From Paracoccaceae bacterium (GTDB lineage: Bacteria; Pseudomonadota; Alphaproteobacteria; Rhodobacterales; Rhodobacteraceae), in the NCBI GenBank assembly GCA_018607905.1, contig JABBAP010000005.1, positions 23,141 through 64,334 of the forward strand: a DNA stretch of 41,194 nt, read 5' to 3'. How positions within the stretch are numbered: position 1 is the first letter of the stretch; each line of letters starts with the position of its first letter. Made by a program: the position numbers and the translations under genes. The notes beneath the pieces were generated by a model that saw only the letters and a list, made by a program, of their open reading frames with translations, had not been told where the DNA came from and did no database searches. Shown here piece by piece: positions 1-7,324 of this stretch.

Positions 1-44
1 TTGCGTGTGGCGAGGAATAGAGTGTTTGCGATTGCGTTGAACAT
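1..44 (-). CDS. 5' end of an unidentified leftward gene
   Basis: An ATG read on the minus strand at 44-42 opens a frame that runs out of the window after 14 codons (MFNAIANTLFLATR). An AAGGAGA ribosome binding site lies at good spacing just upstream (minus strand, about 50-57), so translation from here is credible. The gene is divergent from the LysR-type regulator that starts at 143, and LysR regulators often control the gene they diverge from. Too little of the protein is visible to name it. Confidence 0.5.
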   Translation of the reverse strand, partial: MFNAIANTLFLATR

Positions 45-110
45 GGGGTTCTCCTTTTCAGTTTCTGTAATCTTTCTAACAGGGTTGCGTTCACGGATCG
101 AATCTGGAAT

Positions 111-121
111 ATTTCTGAAAT
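111..121. promoter_or_regulatory. Palindrome ATTTCTGAAAT in a divergent promoter region
   Basis: A perfect 11-bp palindrome (ATTTC-T-GAAAT) sits in the 98-bp region between the two divergent starts at 44 and 143, 21 bp ahead of the LysR start codon. LysR proteins usually autoregulate from this kind of position. The palindrome does not obviously fit a strict T-N11-A LysR box, so the assignment as an operator is only inferred. Confidence 0.3.
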
Positions 122-142
122 GTTAGCTGAACTATCATCTTA

Positions 143-1024
143 ATGGACTGGCGAGAAATCCCATCCCTGTCTGCATTGCGGGCATTTGAGGCAACGGCGC
201 GGTTGTTGAGCTTTAGCAAGGCTGCGGGAGAGCTGAATGTGACCCACGCCGCGATTGCGCAGCATGTTCGTGGGCTTGAGGCAGAGTTTTCAGAATCGCT
301 GGTTGTGCGGGCGGGACGTGGAATTGCGCTGACCCATGCGGGTGAACGACTGGCGGCGCGGTTGGTTGCTGGATTTGGTGAAATCGCCAGCGGTGTGAAA
401 GATATTCGCCAGATGGGTGTTGATCGCCCCCTGACAATTTCGGTGACGCCCGCGTTTGCCACCAGCTGGTTGATGCCTCGTATCGGATCGTTCTGGTCAG
501 CGCATCCCGACATTACGTTGAACATCAGCCCGACCTATAATTTGGTGGATTTAGCCAAGGACAATGTCGATATGGCCATCCGTTTTGGTGACGGAAACTG
601 GGCCGGGTGCGATGTGGAGTATTTGACCAATGGTGATTTGGTCGTTGTTGGGCATCCAGACCTTATCAACAATCCAAATGCAAATTCGATGAAGGATTTG
701 ACTGGTTTAACATGGTTTTTTGAAAAAATTTATGCCCGCGAACGTCGGTTGGTTGTTTCGTGCGAGGGTTTTGATCTGGACACAGCGGAGGTGAATACAC
801 TGGCCTCCAGTGATTTGGTCTTTGCTGCGGTGAATGCAAAGCTGGGGATTTCAGCAATCACACGCACGTTGATCGAGCCGAAAATTAACACGGGCGAACT
901 GCAAGCCGTGTGTGTGCTGAAGTCTGAGGGGTTGGGGTACCACCTTGTGACCCGCAAGAACTTTGACAGCCCGTCCTTGCGCATTTTCAGGAAATGGCTG
1001 CGCCAAGAAGCGAAAGAAACCTAG
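143..1024 (+). CDS. LysR-family transcriptional regulator (GcvA-like)
   Basis: A 293-residue protein, the usual LysR length. The N-terminal winged helix-turn-helix occupies roughly residues 6-65 (LSALRAFEATARLLSFSKAA, then a VTHAAIAQHV recognition region). The rest is the periplasmic-binding-protein-like effector domain, with the typical LTISVTPAFATSWLMPRI strand that opens it at about residue 95. The sequence style is that of the GcvA / AmpR-like branch common in Rhodobacterales, but the ligand cannot be told. The start is the ATG at 143. The stop at 1022-1024 directly abuts the stop codon of the convergent regA gene, with no bases left for a terminator. The likely target is the divergent gene at 1-44. 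Confidence 0.9.
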   Translation: MDWREIPSLSALRAFEATARLLSFSKAAGELNVTHAAIAQHVRGLEAEFSESLVVRAGRGIALTHAGERLAARLVAGFGEIASGVKDIRQMGVDRPLTISVTPAFATSWLMPRIGSFWSAHPDITLNISPTYNLVDLAKDNVDMAIRFGDGNWAGCDVEYLTNGDLVVVGHPDLINNPNANSMKDLTGLTWFFEKIYARERRLVVSCEGFDLDTAEVNTLASSDLVFAAVNAKLGISAITRTLIEPKINTGELQAVCVLKSEGLGYHLVTRKNFDSPSLRIFRKWLRQEAKET

Positions 1025-1579
1025 TTACTTTGGGCTGCGCTTGGCCAAAATCCGCTGCAAGGTGCGGCGGTGCATGTTCAAGCGACGCGCCGTTTCAGAT
1101 ACGTTGCGATCACACAGCTCAAACACACGCTGAATATGTTCCCAACGCACACGATCCGCGGACATCGGGTTTTCTGGGGGCGGAGGTTTATCGCCCGGAA
1201 GCGCCAGAAGCGCGTTTGTGACGTCTTTTGCATCGGCAGGTTTTGACAAGTAATCAGTTGCGCCAATTTTCACCGCAGCAACAGCCGTGGCAATCGCGCC
1301 GTACCCCGTAAGAACAATAATTTTTGCATCCGCACGTTTAGAACGCAGCACTTCGACCACATCAAGGCCTGTGCCATCTTCAAGCCGCAGATCAACAACG
1401 GCGTAAGCTGGCGGTGTGGCAGTGCAAAATGCGCGCCCTGCGGCAACAGATTCCAGCGCTGTTGGGTTAAAGCCGCGTTTTTCCATCGCGCGGGCAAGGC
1501 GGCGGCGAAACGGTTCATCATCATCCAAAATCATAAGCGAATTGTCTTCGCCAATTTCGCGCAATTCCAGTTCAGACAT
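1025..1579 (-). CDS. regA: RegA/ActR/PrrA redox response regulator
   Basis: This is the DNA-binding response regulator of the RegB-RegA global redox system, which controls photosynthesis, respiration, carbon and nitrogen fixation genes in proteobacteria. The receiver domain covers residues 1-125, with the acidic pocket LDDDEP at 18-23, the phospho-acceptor D63 in AVVDLRLEDG and K112 in SKPAD. A proline-rich linker (PPPPENP) leads to a Fis-type helix-turn-helix, SETARRLNMHRRTLQRIL, which is nearly invariant in this family. The length (184 residues) and D63 match Rhodobacter RegA. I chose the ATG at 1579 because AAGGGA lies just upstream; a GTG further out at 1606 has no such site. It is the second gene after senC, 85 bp downstream, and converges with the LysR gene. 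Confidence 0.97.
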   Translation of the reverse strand: MSELELREIGEDNSLMILDDDEPFRRRLARAMEKRGFNPTALESVAAGRAFCTATPPAYAVVDLRLEDGTGLDVVEVLRSKRADAKIIVLTGYGAIATAVAAVKIGATDYLSKPADAKDVTNALLALPGDKPPPPENPMSADRVRWEHIQRVFELCDRNVSETARRLNMHRRTLQRILAKRSPK

Positions 1580-1664
1580 GTTCCATCCCTTATTCGTTAC
1601 AAACACAAATATCGTTTGGTTTAACGAAGGTCAAACAAAGCCTTAGATTTAACACGCATAGCCC

Positions 1665-2267
1665 TTACGCTTGATTTGCATAGCAAGAGACAGTGTCCGC
1701 CATTTCTTGCGGTGTGGCGTCACGGCGAAAGAACTCCCACAGGCCATCTGGCCCCATGAGATAACTAAACGTGCTGTGATCCATGAGGTAATCTTCGCCT
1801 TCGCCGTTTTTACGGTAGTAGGTTTTATAGGCTTGAGATGCGGTTTTGATCTGTTCTGGTGTGCCTGTCAGGCCGATCATTTTGGGGTGCATCACCTCGA
1901 CAAAATCCGCGAGGACGGGTGGCGTGTCGCGTTCGGGGTCAATCGTGATGAAAACGGGTTTCACGTCGTGCCCCATTTCGGCCAGCAGGTCGATCGCCTC
2001 GGCGTTGCGTGCAGTATCCAGCGGACACACATCGGGGCAGTAGGTGAAGCCGAAATAAACCAGCGTTGGGCCTGTGATCACGTCTTTATCGGTGACAGTT
2101 GTGCCTGTGTGATCCACAAGCGTGAACGGCCCACCGATAGCCGCTTTGCCACCCGCGATGATGGTGCCACCGCTGCATTGCGTTTCAGAGGTAAGAACGG
2201 TGTATGCACCAAAGCCTAGCCCAGAGGCAACGACGACGCCTGCTGCGATGGCGATTGCTTTTTGCAT
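1665..2267 (-). CDS. senC: SenC/PrrC, Sco1-family copper chaperone
   Basis: A 200-residue membrane-anchored, periplasm-facing thioredoxin-fold protein of the Sco1/SenC family. These deliver copper to the CuA or CuB site of cytochrome oxidases, and PrrC has been linked to redox signalling through PrrB/RegB. Residues 4-23 form a signal-anchor. The copper ligands are visible: C77 and C81 in FTYCPDVCP, and H164 in MDHSTFSYL. The start is the ATG at 2267, with AAGGAAGAAC ahead of it; an in-frame start at 2303 would only add a basic leader. The gene is divergent from regB and precedes regA, the arrangement known from Rhodobacter species. One extra cysteine (C31) lies just after the anchor. Confidence 0.95.
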   Translation of the reverse strand: MQKAIAIAAGVVVASGLGFGAYTVLTSETQCSGGTIIAGGKAAIGGPFTLVDHTGTTVTDKDVITGPTLVYFGFTYCPDVCPLDTARNAEAIDLLAEMGHDVKPVFITIDPERDTPPVLADFVEVMHPKMIGLTGTPEQIKTASQAYKTYYRKNGEGEDYLMDHSTFSYLMGPDGLWEFFRRDATPQEMADTVSCYANQA

Positions 2268-2371
2268 GGGGTTCTTCCTTTTCTTGATCAGACGTTGCAC
2301 CACTCAGGACGGTTATGCGACAAACAGCAAGACGCCAAAAAGTCACAACCTGTTGAGGAACCACCGCGCCG
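2268..2371. promoter_or_regulatory. Divergent regB / senC-regA promoter region
   Basis: This 104-bp gap separates regB (start 2372) from senC (start 2267) and must hold both promoters. In Rhodobacter, phosphorylated RegA binds this intergenic region and controls its own locus. The stretch at 2317-2335 contains GCGAC and GACGC half-elements separated by 9 bases. These resemble parts of the loose RegA consensus but do not form the standard spacing, so a RegA site is suggested, not shown. No strong -35/-10 pair stands out. Confidence 0.4.
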
Positions 2372-3796
2372 ATGTCAGACCAAGCACAGGCAATTTTTGC
2401 CAATACGGCCCGCAGCGAATGGGTGCGATTGCGCACGCTGATCAATTTGCGCTGGTTGGCGATTGCTGGCCAATGCTTCGCGATTGCGTTCGCATTTTAC
2501 GGCTTGGATTTGGAATTACAGCTGGGGTTGAGCGTCGCGGCCATCGGTGCGTCGGTCATTTTCAATCTGGCGGCCACGTTTATTTTGCCTGAAAACAAAC
2601 GCTTATCCCAACGTGAAACGACACTGACGTTGCTGTTCGATTTGGCGCAGCTGGTGTTTCTGCTGTATCTGAACGGTGGGCTGCACAATCCGTTTGCGTT
2701 GTTGATCCTTGCGCCCGTGACGATCTCAGCCACTGTTTTGCGGCTGAATGCGACGCTGTTGGTCGGCGGCATTGCGATGCTGGCGATCAGTGTTTTGCCG
2801 TTTCTGTATATTCCGCTGCACCTAAATTCGGGTGAAACGGTGGAATTGCCGCAGTTGTTTGTTGCGGGGTATTGGGTGGCCTTGGTGATCGGGGTTTTGT
2901 TTTTGGGCGGCTATGCACGGCGCGTCACAAATGAGACCTTTTCCATGAGCCAAGCCTTGTCTGCGACGCAAATGGCGTTGGCGCGCGAACATCAATTGAC
3001 GTTGTTGGGTGGCGTTGTTGCCGCTGCGGCCCATGAAATGGGCACACCATTGGCGACAATTAAATTGGTGGCATCAGAGCTGGCAGAGGAATTGAGTGAC
3101 AAGCCCGAACTGCGCGAAGATGCGGAGTTAATCACATCGCAGGCAGAGCGTTTACGCGAAATTTTGCGCGATATGGGGCGGGCGGGCAAAGACGATTTGC
3201 ACCTGCGGATGGCGCCGTTGACGGCAATTGTTCAGGAGGCCGCAGAGCCCCATGAAAACCGTGGGATCATCATTCACTTTTTGTACAACGGATCAAAGGA
3301 GCAACCGCGTTTGGAGACGATCCCCATCGCAATGCGGAACCCAGAATTTATTCACGGCGTACGAAACCTTGTGCAAAACGCGGTGGATTTCGCAAAAACG
3401 ACCGTTTGGGTGCAAACAGTGTGGAGCGAGGGGTCCATTCGTGTGGTGGTTGGGGATGACGGTCCTGGATATCCGAGCGAATTGCTGGGGCGGATTGGCG
3501 ATCCGTTCCTTAGCAAACGCAAAGCGGCGAGCGCGAAAGATGAGTCGCGGCCCGAATATGAGGGCATGGGTTTGGGTCTGTTTATTGCGAAAACCATGTT
3601 AGAGCGCACGGGGGCAGAGCTGACATTCACCAACGGTCGCCCCGATGGCTATCAGCTGAAAAACCAAAGTGCGGCGATGCAGGCGTTGCAGGGCGCAACC
3701 GGCGCGATTGTAAACGTGCGCTGGGCACGCGGCGCCCTTGAGGTTGAGCAAACAGGTGGTTTTGGGGACAACCAGCGCATTCCTGTTGATGGTTAA
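2372..3796 (+). CDS. regB: RegB/PrrB redox sensor histidine kinase, redox cysteine absent
   Basis: The sensor kinase that phosphorylates RegA (474 residues). The membrane part spans about residues 25-185 with six helices. It contains the GGLHNPF heptad at 102-108, the conserved GGxxNPF quinone-sensing element. The H-box AAAAHEMGTPLATIKL carries the phospho-accepting H221. The N-box is RNLVQNAVDF (N336), the G1 box is GDDGPGYP (361-368), and the G2 box is GMGLGLFIAK (398-407). In Rhodobacter capsulatus RegB the phosphorylated H225 lies 40 residues before the redox-active C265. Here the residue 40 after H221 is L261 (TTA codon at 3152-3154) in QAERLREILRDMGRAGKDD. C35 in the first helix is the only cysteine. 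Quinone sensing is thus probably kept while the disulfide switch is lost. The gene is divergent from senC-regA. Confidence 0.97.
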   Translation: MSDQAQAIFANTARSEWVRLRTLINLRWLAIAGQCFAIAFAFYGLDLELQLGLSVAAIGASVIFNLAATFILPENKRLSQRETTLTLLFDLAQLVFLLYLNGGLHNPFALLILAPVTISATVLRLNATLLVGGIAMLAISVLPFLYIPLHLNSGETVELPQLFVAGYWVALVIGVLFLGGYARRVTNETFSMSQALSATQMALAREHQLTLLGGVVAAAAHEMGTPLATIKLVASELAEELSDKPELREDAELITSQAERLREILRDMGRAGKDDLHLRMAPLTAIVQEAAEPHENRGIIIHFLYNGSKEQPRLETIPIAMRNPEFIHGVRNLVQNAVDFAKTTVWVQTVWSEGSIRVVVGDDGPGYPSELLGRIGDPFLSKRKAASAKDESRPEYEGMGLGLFIAKTMLERTGAELTFTNGRPDGYQLKNQSAAMQALQGATGAIVNVRWARGALEVEQTGGFGDNQRIPVDG

Positions 3797-3800
3797 TTCG

Positions 3801-3816
3801 TTAACGCGAAATTAAC
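3801..3816 (+). promoter_or_regulatory. Putative CtrA box TTAA-N7-TTAAC
   Basis: The bases TTAACGCGAAATTAAC match the full CtrA consensus (TTAA, seven bases, TTAAC) with no mismatch. The site lies 5 bp after the regB stop codon and about 40-50 bp before the possible starts of the PAS-domain gene, where a promoter for that gene would be expected. Together with the GTTAATTCG just upstream it also forms an imperfect inverted repeat from 3792 to 3816 that overlaps the regB stop. There is no T-run, so a terminator is less likely. CtrA control is inferred from the motif alone. Confidence 0.45.
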
Positions 3817-3857
3817 GGATAGAGCCAAGACTGATCGCAACTGTTTGCAAATTGGTT

Positions 3858-5048
3858 ATGATTATGATGACTGACACATCCGCGTTGGTAATTTTGGTGC
3901 TTCTATTTGGCCTTGGCACTTGCCTTGCTTGGATCATGCCCCTTTCGAATGGGCGAACAGGAAAGATGCAGAATTCCATTTGCGCAATCGCGCAATCCGC
4001 GCCGTTTTCCATCTGGATCGAAGAAGAAGACGTTGTTGTTTGGGCGAATGATTTTTGCACGAAACATTTATCAGAACACAAAAAACCGTTTCTGGGGCGC
4101 GGTGAATTTGTTCAATCAAAAACCATGCAACCCAAAAGCGACACGATTGTTTATGATCTGAAAGACACCCGCGTAAATAGCGCGGAGAATTACACGCTGC
4201 ACTCTCAGACGATTGGATCAAAAGTTGTATATTACGCGCATGAGGCCACAGATTTGGTTGAAACAGAAAGCGCGCTGAAACGGTTTGTTCAAACGCTGGC
4301 GGCGACCTTTGCACATTTGCCAATTGGGCTGGCTGTTTTTGATAAAAAGTGGGATTTGACGCTGTTTAACCCTGCCCTTTCGAACCTGTTGGGCCTGGCC
4401 CCTGATTGGCTGGCGCGACAACCGAGCATGCGGTCTTTCTTGGATCGGTTGCGCAATGAAGGTGCCATTCCTGAACCCAAAGATTTCACTACGGTGCGCC
4501 ACGAATTTGCAGAACTGGAAAGCGGTGCATTTACTGGAAAATACGAGGTTGATTGGGCGCTGCCGTCTGGGCAAATTTACCGCGTAACAGGGCGACCACA
4601 TCCACAGGGTGGGGCTGCGTTATTGTTCGAGGATATCACACGCGCGGCGGCGCTGGAGGCAAATTACCGCGCGGAATTGCGCCAACTTTATGCGGCATTT
4701 GAATGCCTCTCGGGGGCGGTGGTTATCTTTGATCAGGCGGGCGAGCTGGCCTATGCCAATGATAAATTCGATGAGTTGTGGAGCTGTTCTTTGTCGTCCT
4801 CTGTCAATCGTGCAACGGCAAATGATGTAAGCCGCGTCTTTCAGAAACAAAGCAAACCGACACCTGTTTGGGGCGAATTTCGCAACTTCGTAAATGACAT
4901 CTCAGAGCGCAGCCAGTGGCAGACAGATATCACCCTGAAAGACGGGCGTGCCATTGCCATGATGGTTTCCCCAATCACGGATGGCCGTGTTTTATGCGAG
5001 TTTCAGGAGATTTCGTCGAAATTCGAACATTCTAAACTGGCGGGCTAG
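3858..5048 (+). CDS. Membrane-anchored triple-PAS protein without kinase domain
   Basis: One N-terminal membrane helix (about residues 8-28) is followed by three PAS-like segments, at roughly 43-130 (SAPFSIWIEEEDVVVWAND), 146-262 (HLPIGLAVFDKKWDLTLFNP, PAS-7 type) and 276-386 (SGAVVIFDQAGELAYAND). The protein stops there. No H-box, ATPase, GGDEF, EAL or HTH domain follows, so it could sense a ligand or partner but has no visible output of its own. It may be a remnant of a sensor kinase or act by binding another protein; homologues of this size seem usual next to tsaE in Roseobacters. Starts at 3858, 3864 and 3867 (ATG) are all possible, and none has a clear ribosome binding site. A CtrA-like box lies just upstream. 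Confidence 0.8.
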   Translation: MIMMTDTSALVILVLLFGLGTCLAWIMPLSNGRTGKMQNSICAIAQSAPFSIWIEEEDVVVWANDFCTKHLSEHKKPFLGRGEFVQSKTMQPKSDTIVYDLKDTRVNSAENYTLHSQTIGSKVVYYAHEATDLVETESALKRFVQTLAATFAHLPIGLAVFDKKWDLTLFNPALSNLLGLAPDWLARQPSMRSFLDRLRNEGAIPEPKDFTTVRHEFAELESGAFTGKYEVDWALPSGQIYRVTGRPHPQGGAALLFEDITRAAALEANYRAELRQLYAAFECLSGAVVIFDQAGELAYANDKFDELWSCSLSSSVNRATANDVSRVFQKQSKPTPVWGEFRNFVNDISERSQWQTDITLKDGRAIAMMVSPITDGRVLCEFQEISSKFEHSKLAG

Positions 5049-5131
5049 GCCTTGGGCGTTGCATTTTGCACGGCGCTGCGCGTAGGACGGGTGACGTTCT
5101 AATTTCAAGCTCTCGATCCTTTAGGTTTCCG

Positions 5132-5620
5132 ATGCAAAAATCCTTTCTTTTGCCCACACAGGGCGAAACAACAAAGCTGGGTCATGTCTTGGCTGAGAGC
5201 ATTGTCGCGGGTGATACCGTGTTGCTGTCTGGCCATGTTGGTGCGGGCAAAACGGCGCTGGCACGGGCGTGCATCCAAGCACGGTTGGAAGAAATTGGCG
5301 CGGTTGAGGATGTTCCCTCACCGACCTTTACGCTGGTTCAGGTTTATGATCTCGCGGACACGCAAATTTGGCATGCGGACCTGTATCGCCTGACATCCGT
5401 GGGTGAGCTGTATGAGTTGGGCTTGGATCAAGCATTCGAGGAGGGCATTTGCCTGATTGAATGGCCAGAGCGGCTCGGCTCGCTCCGACCCGCAAATGCG
5501 TTGTCGCTGCATTTGGAAACAATTGACGACGATACGCGGCGAGTTTCGCTTGAATGGTCGGACAGCAAATGGGACAGTGTAATCGCTCTGTTAGAGTATT
5601 TGAATTTTCCCTCGGGGTAG
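5132..5620 (+). CDS. tsaE: tRNA threonylcarbamoyladenosine biosynthesis ATPase TsaE
   Basis: TsaE (YjeE family, 162 residues) is the ATPase that works with TsaB and TsaD to make N6-threonylcarbamoyladenosine at A37 of ANN-decoding tRNAs. The Walker A motif GHVGAGKT is at 34-41, followed by the family motifs SPTFTL (63-68), HADLYRL (81-87) and EWPERL (110-115). The ATG at 5132 gives the normal family length; a TTG at 5066 would add 22 atypical residues. The ribosome binding site is weak. The gene heads a run with amgK, murU, addB and addA, an order conserved in alphaproteobacteria. Confidence 0.95.
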   Translation: MQKSFLLPTQGETTKLGHVLAESIVAGDTVLLSGHVGAGKTALARACIQARLEEIGAVEDVPSPTFTLVQVYDLADTQIWHADLYRLTSVGELYELGLDQAFEEGICLIEWPERLGSLRPANALSLHLETIDDDTRRVSLEWSDSKWDSVIALLEYLNFPSG

Positions 5621-5625
5621 CGAAA

Positions 5626-6645
5626 TTGAGTGACCGATCCAGCCTAATTGAAACATTCCTGAAAGAAGCGGGATGGGCAAACGCCGAGCGTGCAATTCTC
5701 GCTGGGGATGCGTCCAACCGCAGTTATGATCGACTGCAAGATGCCACGCTTGGGCGCGCCGTTTTGATGAACGCGCCACCCGAAAAAGGCGAGGATACAA
5801 CGCCTTTTGGTCAGATCACCGAGTGGTTGCAAAAGGGCGGTTTATCGGCACCCAAAATTCTGGCGAGTGATCCGAAAAACGGATTTTTATTGCTTGAGGA
5901 TTTTGGCGACGATTTGTTTGCCCGCCTGTGCATAAGTGACCCCGCGCTTGAGGTCACATTGTACCGCGCCGCCGTGGAGGTTTTGGTTGATCTGAAAGGC
6001 CAAAAACCACCCAAAGATTTAGCGCCCTATGACGGCGCGACCTTGCTGCGCGAAGCACGCCTTTTAACAGAATGGTACTTGCCTGCCGCAACAGGATTTC
6101 CAACTTCTGCTGAAACAGCGGCCGAATTTGACGCGTTGATTACGCAGGCGTGCGATGCCATTTTGAACGAAGTTTTCGTGACCACTTTGCGTGATTATCA
6201 TTCGGAAAACCTGTTGTGGTTACCTGAACGCGCGGGGTCTGCGCGGGTTGGATTGCTGGATTATCAAGATGCGTTGGTAGGGCACCCTGCGTATGATTTG
6301 GTATCGTTATTAGAAGATGCGCGGCGCGATACCTCGCCTGAACTGCAACGTGCGATGTTGGATCATTACATCCACCAAAGCGGTGTCGATCCAGAGGCAT
6401 TTGAAACGGCGTATAATGTTTTGGGGGCGCAACGAAATATCAAGATTATCGGCATTTTTGCCCGCCTTTGCCTGCGCGACAAAAAGAAAGATTACCTAAA
6501 ATACATGCCGCGCGTTTGGGCGCATTTACAGCACGATTTGACCGACCCAGCATTGGCAGAATTGCAAGATTGGATCGCACGAAATGTGCCGCCGCCGACT
6601 CTGACAATGCAGTCGCGGATCAGAAAGCAGATGAATGAAAGTTGA
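5626..6645 (+). CDS. amgK: AmgK-type N-acetylmuramate/N-acetylglucosamine anomeric kinase
   Basis: A phosphotransferase of the APH/choline kinase fold, about 339 residues. The catalytic loop reads LRDYHSENLLWL and the metal-binding segment is LLDYQDALVGHPAYDLVSLL followed by EDARRD. These are the signatures of AmgK, which phosphorylates the anomeric hydroxyl of N-acetylmuramic acid in the peptidoglycan recycling route that bypasses de novo UDP-MurNAc synthesis. The next gene is its partner murU, which supports the call. I prefer the TTG at 5626, 5 bp after the tsaE stop with GGGG just upstream. An in-frame ATG at 5554 would overlap tsaE by 67 bp. The end overlaps murU by 11 bp. Confidence 0.9.
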   Translation: MSDRSSLIETFLKEAGWANAERAILAGDASNRSYDRLQDATLGRAVLMNAPPEKGEDTTPFGQITEWLQKGGLSAPKILASDPKNGFLLLEDFGDDLFARLCISDPALEVTLYRAAVEVLVDLKGQKPPKDLAPYDGATLLREARLLTEWYLPAATGFPTSAETAAEFDALITQACDAILNEVFVTTLRDYHSENLLWLPERAGSARVGLLDYQDALVGHPAYDLVSLLEDARRDTSPELQRAMLDHYIHQSGVDPEAFETAYNVLGAQRNIKIIGIFARLCLRDKKKDYLKYMPRVWAHLQHDLTDPALAELQDWIARNVPPPTLTMQSRIRKQMNES

Positions 6646-7324
6646 TCGCGCGATGGTTTTTGCCGCTGGGTTCGGGACGCGGATGGCACCCCTGACCGAT
6701 ACCTTGCCCAAACCGTTGATCCATGTTGCTGGCCGTCCGCTCATTGATCACGCGCTGCAATTGCTGGATGGAATTTCGCGTATCGTTGTGAACACGCATT
6801 ACCGTGCGGCGCAGATGGAAGCCCATCTTGCGGGGCGAAATGTGACCTGCCTGCGCGAGGAACCCGAGGTTTTGGAAACGGGTGGCGGGTTGAAAAACGC
6901 GCTGCCTGTTCTGGGCGATGGGCCTGTTTTGACGCTGAATTCGGATGTGATTTTTGCAGGTAAAAACGCTGTGGATGCGTTGCAGAAGGCGTGGAATCCC
7001 GATCGGATGGATGCTTTGCTAACGCTTATTCCCGTGGAAAATACGGTGGAATATTCTGGTGTTGGCGATTTCTTTGCGGATGGTGAGGGGCGCATTTCGC
7101 GACGCGGATCACGCAGCACAGCACCATTTGTGTATGGCAGTGTGCAAATTATCAAGACGGATTTGTTGGCGGAAATCACGGAAAACGCGTTTTCGCTGAA
7201 CGTAATTTGGGACCAAATGATCGCACAGAAACGCGCATTTGGATTGCCCTATGACGGGGCTTGGGTTGATGTTGGTCGCCCCGAAGGGATCGCAGTCGCA
7301 GAGCAGGTATTGGCAGATGTTTGA
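6635..7324 (+). CDS. murU: N-acetylmuramate 1-phosphate uridylyltransferase MurU
   Basis: A nucleotidyltransferase of 229 residues with the NTP-binding signature AAGFGTRMAPLTDTLPKPL at residues 10-28 and a metal-binding LNSDVIF further on. Standing directly after amgK, it fits MurU, which turns MurNAc-1-phosphate into UDP-MurNAc, so that recycled wall sugar re-enters precursor synthesis in the cytoplasm. The start codon lies inside the end of amgK (11-bp overlap), and the stop overlaps the addB start by 8 bp, so translation is probably coupled along the run. A sugar-1-phosphate guanylyl- or uridylyltransferase with another substrate is possible on sequence alone; the pairing is what decides. 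Confidence 0.9.
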   Translation: MKVDRAMVFAAGFGTRMAPLTDTLPKPLIHVAGRPLIDHALQLLDGISRIVVNTHYRAAQMEAHLAGRNVTCLREEPEVLETGGGLKNALPVLGDGPVLTLNSDVIFAGKNAVDALQKAWNPDRMDALLTLIPVENTVEYSGVGDFFADGEGRISRRGSRSTAPFVYGSVQIIKTDLLAEITENAFSLNVIWDQMIAQKRAFGLPYDGAWVDVGRPEGIAVAEQVLADV

